A stretch of 36,679 bases of DNA from Coriobacteriia bacterium (GTDB lineage: Bacteria > Actinomycetota > Coriobacteriia > Anaerosomatales > JAAXUF01). Made by a program: the position numbers and the translations under genes. The notes under the pieces were generated by a model. It saw only the letters and a list, made by a program, of their open reading frames with translations. It searched no databases and was not told the DNA's origin. Below, piece by piece: positions 33,883 through 36,679 of this stretch. The stretch is from assembly GCA_031292615.1 (NCBI GenBank), contig JARLGT010000040.1, forward strand, positions 1 to 36,679, written 5' to 3'. Within the stretch, counting starts at the first letter, position 1. Each line of letters opens with the position of its first letter.

Positions 33883-35319
33883 TTTGTTCAATAGAGCTCC
33901 TTCGTCGTCCATTTCGAGGACATCGAAGGGGCTTTTCCACTGGTAGGACACTATATTGCCGTCTCGGACCATGAGGTTCGAACACACCATTGCGAGTATC
34001 TCGCGGCGAGAGTCGATATCGCCCTGGTCGAACCGTATGTGCGCAACCGATGCAGCACCGGCCAACTGCGCTACCAGCGACGTTGTGGATTCTGGCCGAG
34101 AATCCAGCGCGTGAAGAGCCAGTTCGAACGCTTGGCGCTCACTCTTCAACTTGGCGGCATTCTCCTTGTAGAGATCGTCGTCGAGCACTCCAGAGACCAG
34201 CTTTTCAGTGAGCACGGATAGTTTGCCGTTTGCAGCCGAGATGGCCCGAGAGAGCCGTGTGCGCTCGGAGTCGAGTTCACCGTCGAGCTCACGGTCGAGG
34301 GCTAGTGCGTCTTCCACCAGTGCGGCGAGTACCTCAGGGCCGATCGAAATGCGTACGAGGATGGCCGAGACCTGCTCGACGAGAGGCTCTTCGCGCATGA
34401 AGCCCCGCTGCTTGCAGACACGCTTCTTGTTCGTGCAGTGGTAGTAGGCGTGTCCCTTGTGATTCTCAGCGGTGATCTTGCAACCGCACTCATCGCAGAA
34501 CATGAAGTCGCGCAGCAGAAAGACGTGCTTGTGACGCGTGTTGATCTTGTTCGGCTTGAAGGCGGCTTGGACCTTCTCGAAGAGCGCAGGGGAGACGAGA
34601 GGCGTCTGTGAACCCGTAAACGTCTCGCCGCCGTACCTCAGGACTCCCATGTAGAAGGGATTGCGCAGCAGCATGTTGAGCGTGTTAGAGCGCACCGGAT
34701 TGCCCCGCAGAGTACGAAGTCCGGCCGCATTGAGCTCTTCAACCAAACGAGTCACCGAGACGAGGCCGGTAGCGTAGCGCTCGAATGCTTTGGTGATCAT
34801 CGGCCCGCGAACAGGGTCAACGATGATGGAACGAGTGCCCTTGTCGTTGAGGTAGCCAAGCGGAGCCTTATGGGGCCAGCCGCCCTGCGCGACCTTCTCG
34901 TTCATGCCCTTGCGTACCTCCTCAGACAGGTTCCCGAGGTAGTACTTGGCGACGGAGAGCTGAACGTCGCGCAACAGTTCGCCTTGTGGAGTGTCCGGAA
35001 CGTCACCGACTACGTAGCGGGCACGAGCCCCAATGACCTCCTCAAGCGCGATCTGGTCAGCGAAGTTGCGATAGAGGCGGTCGAGCTTATGCGCGACGAC
35101 GACGCGAACGGCGGGGTGTTCGGACAGAAACGCGCACATCTTGGTGAACTGCGTTCGACCAGCAGCCCCTGCAGACTCCGCTTCGATGAACTCTTGGACG
35201 ATGGACAGCCCCAAAGACTCCGAGAAGATGCGTATGGCCTTGAGTTGCGCCGGAATGGAGTAGCCCTCGTCTTGCTGTTCCTTAGTGCTTACGCGGGCGT
35301 AGACGACGCAATCGGGCAT
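33853..35319 (-). CDS. Large serine recombinase (site-specific integrase)
   Basis: A 488-aa large serine recombinase. The catalytic domain starts YARVSTKEQ with nucleophile Ser11 and continues to about residue 140; the recombinase DNA-binding domain holds GWPHKAPLGYLND; the zinc-ribbon domain has CDECGCKITAENHKGHAYYHC (near residue 275-300). A coiled-coil region follows (about 345-430). It would integrate and excise an element by double-strand exchange. The stop (TGA, 33853-33855) lies inside tRNA-Ala, so the last ten residues (KWWSLGGSNP region) are read from tRNA sequence. AAGGAGC precedes the ATG by about 5 bases. Base use is visibly less GC-rich than the core genes, which fits transfer. 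Confidence 0.93.
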   Translation of the reverse strand: MPDCVVYARVSTKEQQDEGYSIPAQLKAIRIFSESLGLSIVQEFIEAESAGAAGRTQFTKMCAFLSEHPAVRVVVAHKLDRLYRNFADQIALEEVIGARARYVVGDVPDTPQGELLRDVQLSVAKYYLGNLSEEVRKGMNEKVAQGGWPHKAPLGYLNDKGTRSIIVDPVRGPMITKAFERYATGLVSVTRLVEELNAAGLRTLRGNPVRSNTLNMLLRNPFYMGVLRYGGETFTGSQTPLVSPALFEKVQAAFKPNKINTRHKHVFLLRDFMFCDECGCKITAENHKGHAYYHCTNKKRVCKQRGFMREEPLVEQVSAILVRISIGPEVLAALVEDALALDRELDGELDSERTRLSRAISAANGKLSVLTEKLVSGVLDDDLYKENAAKLKSERQAFELALHALDSRPESTTSLVAQLAGAASVAHIRFDQGDIDSRREILAMVCSNLMVRDGNIVSYQWKSPFDVLEMDDEGALLNKWWSLGGSNP

Positions 35320-35618
35320 AGGCGCTCCTTGGCTAAGGTAGTCGAGTATCAGGCCCTCCCGAGAAGTGTTGCAGATACAAGACTAGAAGAGCGGGCGAGG
35401 GCGAGGACTCCAAGACACATCAAACCGCGCGAGGAGAAGAAGCGCAAGACTCCAAACGAGGGAGGACTCGACCCAAGTAGCAGACGAAGCGATCAACGCG
35501 TCTTTTGTGCTCAGGATGTACGGAGAGTGTGCCATGTTATAGGCGGGCACACTCCAAGACCCGTGAGTCCAGCGGGGGTGCCATGCCGGACCAAGGGGAC
35601 TAGAACCTCGTGGACTAG
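35320..35618. other. Gene-free stretch upstream of the recombinase, with hairpin copy 1
   Basis: No convincing gene is seen on either strand. It holds the first copy of a conserved hairpin (35525-35554) and a 10-base direct repeat ACTCCAAGAC at 35407-35416 and 35551-35560, the second of which is the 3' edge of the hairpin. The recombinase promoter should lie here, but no strong -35/-10 pair stands out. Confidence 0.5.
35514..35570. repeat. Conserved-loop hairpin element, copy 1
   Basis: GAGTGTGCC (35525-35533) pairs perfectly with GGCACACTC (35546-35554). The loop is ATGTTATAGGCG. It is preceded by GGATG and followed by CAAGACC. An outer stem is possible between GGATGTACGG (35514-35523) and CCGTGAGTCC (35561-35570), with two G-U pairs and one mismatch. 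The loop and flanks recur in copy 2, while the stem differs. Confidence 0.75.
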
Positions 35619-36029
35619 CTACGCGGTCTGCGCGGTGCGAATGCGCTGGTCGATCTCAGAGGCCACCGACTCAATCTCGCGCCGGTCCATGGCCCGTAGC
35701 GACAGCTTGACCCGCTGCCCGCTCGCCATTGTCAGGTCAATCCTGCTATCCCCAACACGATCCGCGCGCAGGATAGCGCGCCAGGGCAGTATCAATCCTC
35801 TTCTGACCGGAGCGACGTTGAGCGCCATGGAGTCTCGGTTCATGACGATGTAGGGCGTCAGCGCCCCCCAAATCATTCGTGTCCCGGTGACAAGCGCGAG
35901 GGCGACCCAGATAGCAGTAAACATGAACTGCCCCATACGGAGGCTCAGGACGCCCATTAGCACAGCCGCGACCGCCTCGATTCCGAATATCCAGAGGAGT
36001 GTCTGGTTCCTGCTGACCGTGCGGTCCAT
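35619..36029 (-). CDS. Small membrane protein with a bacterial PH-like C-terminal domain
   Basis: A 136-aa protein with two close membrane helices (about residues 10-50, LLWIFGIEAVAAVLMGVLSL and FMFTAIWVALALVTGTRMIW), then a compact beta-rich part (YIVMNRDSMALNVAPVRRGLILPWRAIL, RVKLSLRAMDRREIESVASEI) that resembles bacterial PH-type domains found in small membrane proteins. Function is unknown. ATG at 36029 was chosen since AGGGGGAC (36033-36040, minus strand) precedes it; a longer frame to 36059 is possible. It is flanked on both sides by the repeated hairpin. GC content is high, like the core genome, so it may be a native gene displaced by insertion or a passenger. Confidence 0.6.
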   Translation of the reverse strand: MDRTVSRNQTLLWIFGIEAVAAVLMGVLSLRMGQFMFTAIWVALALVTGTRMIWGALTPYIVMNRDSMALNVAPVRRGLILPWRAILRADRVGDSRIDLTMASGQRVKLSLRAMDRREIESVASEIDQRIRTAQTA

Positions 36030-36134
36030 CTTGTCCCCCTGCTGATCGCCTTTGAGCACTACCTTTCTATCGGTCTTCCAGACCGGGCGCTTGACCGCGC
36101 GTCACCCGAGATCGACATAACCCCACGCTACGCT

Positions 36135-36210
36135 CGGATGCAGATAGACTCCCCATGTTATAGGCGGGGGGAGTCTTCAAGACCGCGCCCTGACCACGGC
36201 GTCGCATCCG
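36135..36210. repeat. Conserved-loop hairpin element, copy 2
   Basis: AGACTCCCC (36146-36154) pairs perfectly with GGGGAGTCT (36168-36176). The loop is ATGTTATAGGCGG. GGATG precedes and CAAGACC follows, as in copy 1. A closing stem CGGATGC (36135-36141) with GCATCCG (36204-36210) is possible, with a small CGCC/GGCG stem (36186-36201) inside. Confidence 0.75.
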
Positions 36211-36392
36211 TCCAGATCGACCCGACCACCGCCGCGAAGGGCGCGCACTCGGGCTACGCCGAAGGGCCCGAGTGAGCCCGCGACCGTGGATGGCTCAGCG
36301 ACGGACGCGCCACCGTGGACAGCACGCAACGATTCAGACGGAGAGCACGACCACGCGTCAGACACGGCCCGCGAGGGGCACGCCACGCCCAG

Positions 36393-36429
36393 CCGCTTCC
36401 GGGCGGCGCTTCGCGCCCTCCGGAAGCGG
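36393..36429. other. Long GC-rich hairpin
   Basis: CCGCTTCCGG (36393-36402) pairs with CCGGAAGCGG (36420-36429). Inside, GGCGC/GCGCC (36405-36409 and 36413-36417) closes a TTC loop; only one G-T and one C-C position lie between the stems. There is no T-run, so it is not a standard terminator. Confidence 0.6.
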
Positions 36430-36639
36430 CAAGGACGACGGCGGTCAGACTCGACTCAACGTGTTGCGCATGAGCGGCGCTCCCGCGCTTGCATCAGGAT
36501 AGCGCTCGCGGCGTCCGCTCGATGCGCTTGTTCGACCTCGCGAATTCAGATACTAAGTGCAACGCCCTCCCCCTGGAGCGGGGGTGAGGCAATCTGGGAC
36601 ACTCCCAGTTCCTCTCCTCCTCCAAGAACAGGGGAACCG

Positions 36640-36679
36640 ATGCCGAAGTATCGCCAGATCACCTCACACGAAAGATACG
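36640..36679 (+). CDS. Start of a probable IS30-family transposase (cut by window edge)
   Basis: Only 13 codons are visible: MPKYRQITSHERY. This is the style of the N-terminal helix-turn-helix of IS30-family transposases, which often start with a basic residue run and a (x)ERY motif. AGGGGA lies about 4 bases upstream. The segment GAATTCAGATACTAAGTGCAAC (36542-36563 region) could be the terminal inverted repeat. Too little is present for certainty. Confidence 0.45.
   Translation, partial: MPKYRQITSHERY

Larger units (their letters stand above)
36030..36639. other. Gene-free, GC-rich tract with several strong hairpins
   Basis: About 610 bases without a credible gene: the short frames here have no ribosome site and low-complexity Arg/Pro/Ser-rich translations. 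It holds hairpin copy 2 (36146-36176), CACTCGGGC/GCCCGAGTG (36246-36254 and 36266-36274), a long two-part stem at 36393-36429, CCCCC/GGGGG (36569-36573 and 36580-36584) and CTGGGA/TCCCAG (36594-36608). It may include a structured RNA; nothing known is recognised. Confidence 0.5.

Noticed and set aside
35591-35610. Minus-strand sequence resembling a tRNA T-arm, considered as a second att copy
   Set aside because: It matches the tRNA-Ala T-arm at only about 14 of 19 positions and lacks a paired T-stem.
34870-35853. 327-aa plus-strand frame antisense to the recombinase and running into the small membrane-protein gene
   Set aside because: Composition is arbitrary and it spans two opposite genes and the hairpin copy 1 without any family signal.
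36155-36167. TATAAC within the hairpin loop (minus strand) as a -10 promoter element
   Set aside because: No -35 at proper spacing in either copy, and it does not explain the stem covariation.
35525-36176. Hairpins as integron attC or REP elements
   Set aside because: The loop GTTATAG does not fit GTTRRRY at the stem base, and REPs conserve stem rather than loop.

Overview
The window is a GC-rich, gene-dense bacterial chromosome segment. The gene set (cyclophilin-type lipoprotein, mreBCD-mrdA-rodA, the TIGR03960/TIGR03936-rng-rplU-rpmA-obg block, proB-proA-nadD-yqeK-LytR_C-rsfS), frequent GTG/TTG starts and an NAD(P)H-linked [NiFe] hydrogenase suggest an anaerobic, rod-forming actinobacterium of the Coriobacteriia / Anaerosomatales (OPB41) type. 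That placement is inference; no 16S or other marker is present to fix it.

Layout. 1-2280: two probable bacillithiol genes (bshB1-like deacetylase, bshC-like ligase). 2421-2594: a 57-aa 2[4Fe-4S] ferredoxin with its own promoter, sharing a bidirectional terminator with a convergent lipid pair (plsY and a diacylglycerol-kinase-family gene). 4403-4478: tRNA-Arg(CCG). 4552-6612: an EF-G-like GTPase on the minus strand. 6858-9479: cyclophilin lipoprotein, membrane TPR protein, ndk. 9571-13450: a four-gene, translationally coupled group 3b-type [NiFe] hydrogenase (sulfhydrogenase type; FeS, flavin, small and large subunits), closed by a terminator. 13631-14293: radC. 14384-20160: the elongation cassette mreB-mreC-mreD-mrdA-rodA behind a structured leader. 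20180-23776: a DUF697 protein and the radical-SAM/DUF2344 pair. 23794-27621: rng, rplU, rpmA, obg. 27618-32749: proB, proA, nadD, yqeK, a LytR_C protein and rsfS, largely overlapping. 32754-33737: an EamA transporter. 33807-33882: tRNA-Ala(GGC).

From the 3' end of tRNA-Ala onward the character changes. A large serine recombinase on the minus strand ends inside the tRNA gene. It is followed by non-coding DNA, a small membrane protein with a PH-like tail, more gene-free DNA rich in hairpins, and the first 13 codons of a probable IS30-family transposase cut off by the window edge. This is most simply read as the left end of an integrated element or island.

Most notable: (1) two copies, about 620 bp apart, of a hairpin with an invariant 12-nt loop and a 9-bp stem whose sequence differs almost completely but stays fully paired, i.e. 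covariation within one window; (2) the hydrogenase small subunit has Asp at the first proximal-cluster Cys position, and the large subunit stops exactly at the His where maturation proteases normally cut; (3) a bacillithiol-type gene pair in what looks like an actinobacterium; (4) a recombinase reading frame that ends within tRNA-Ala.
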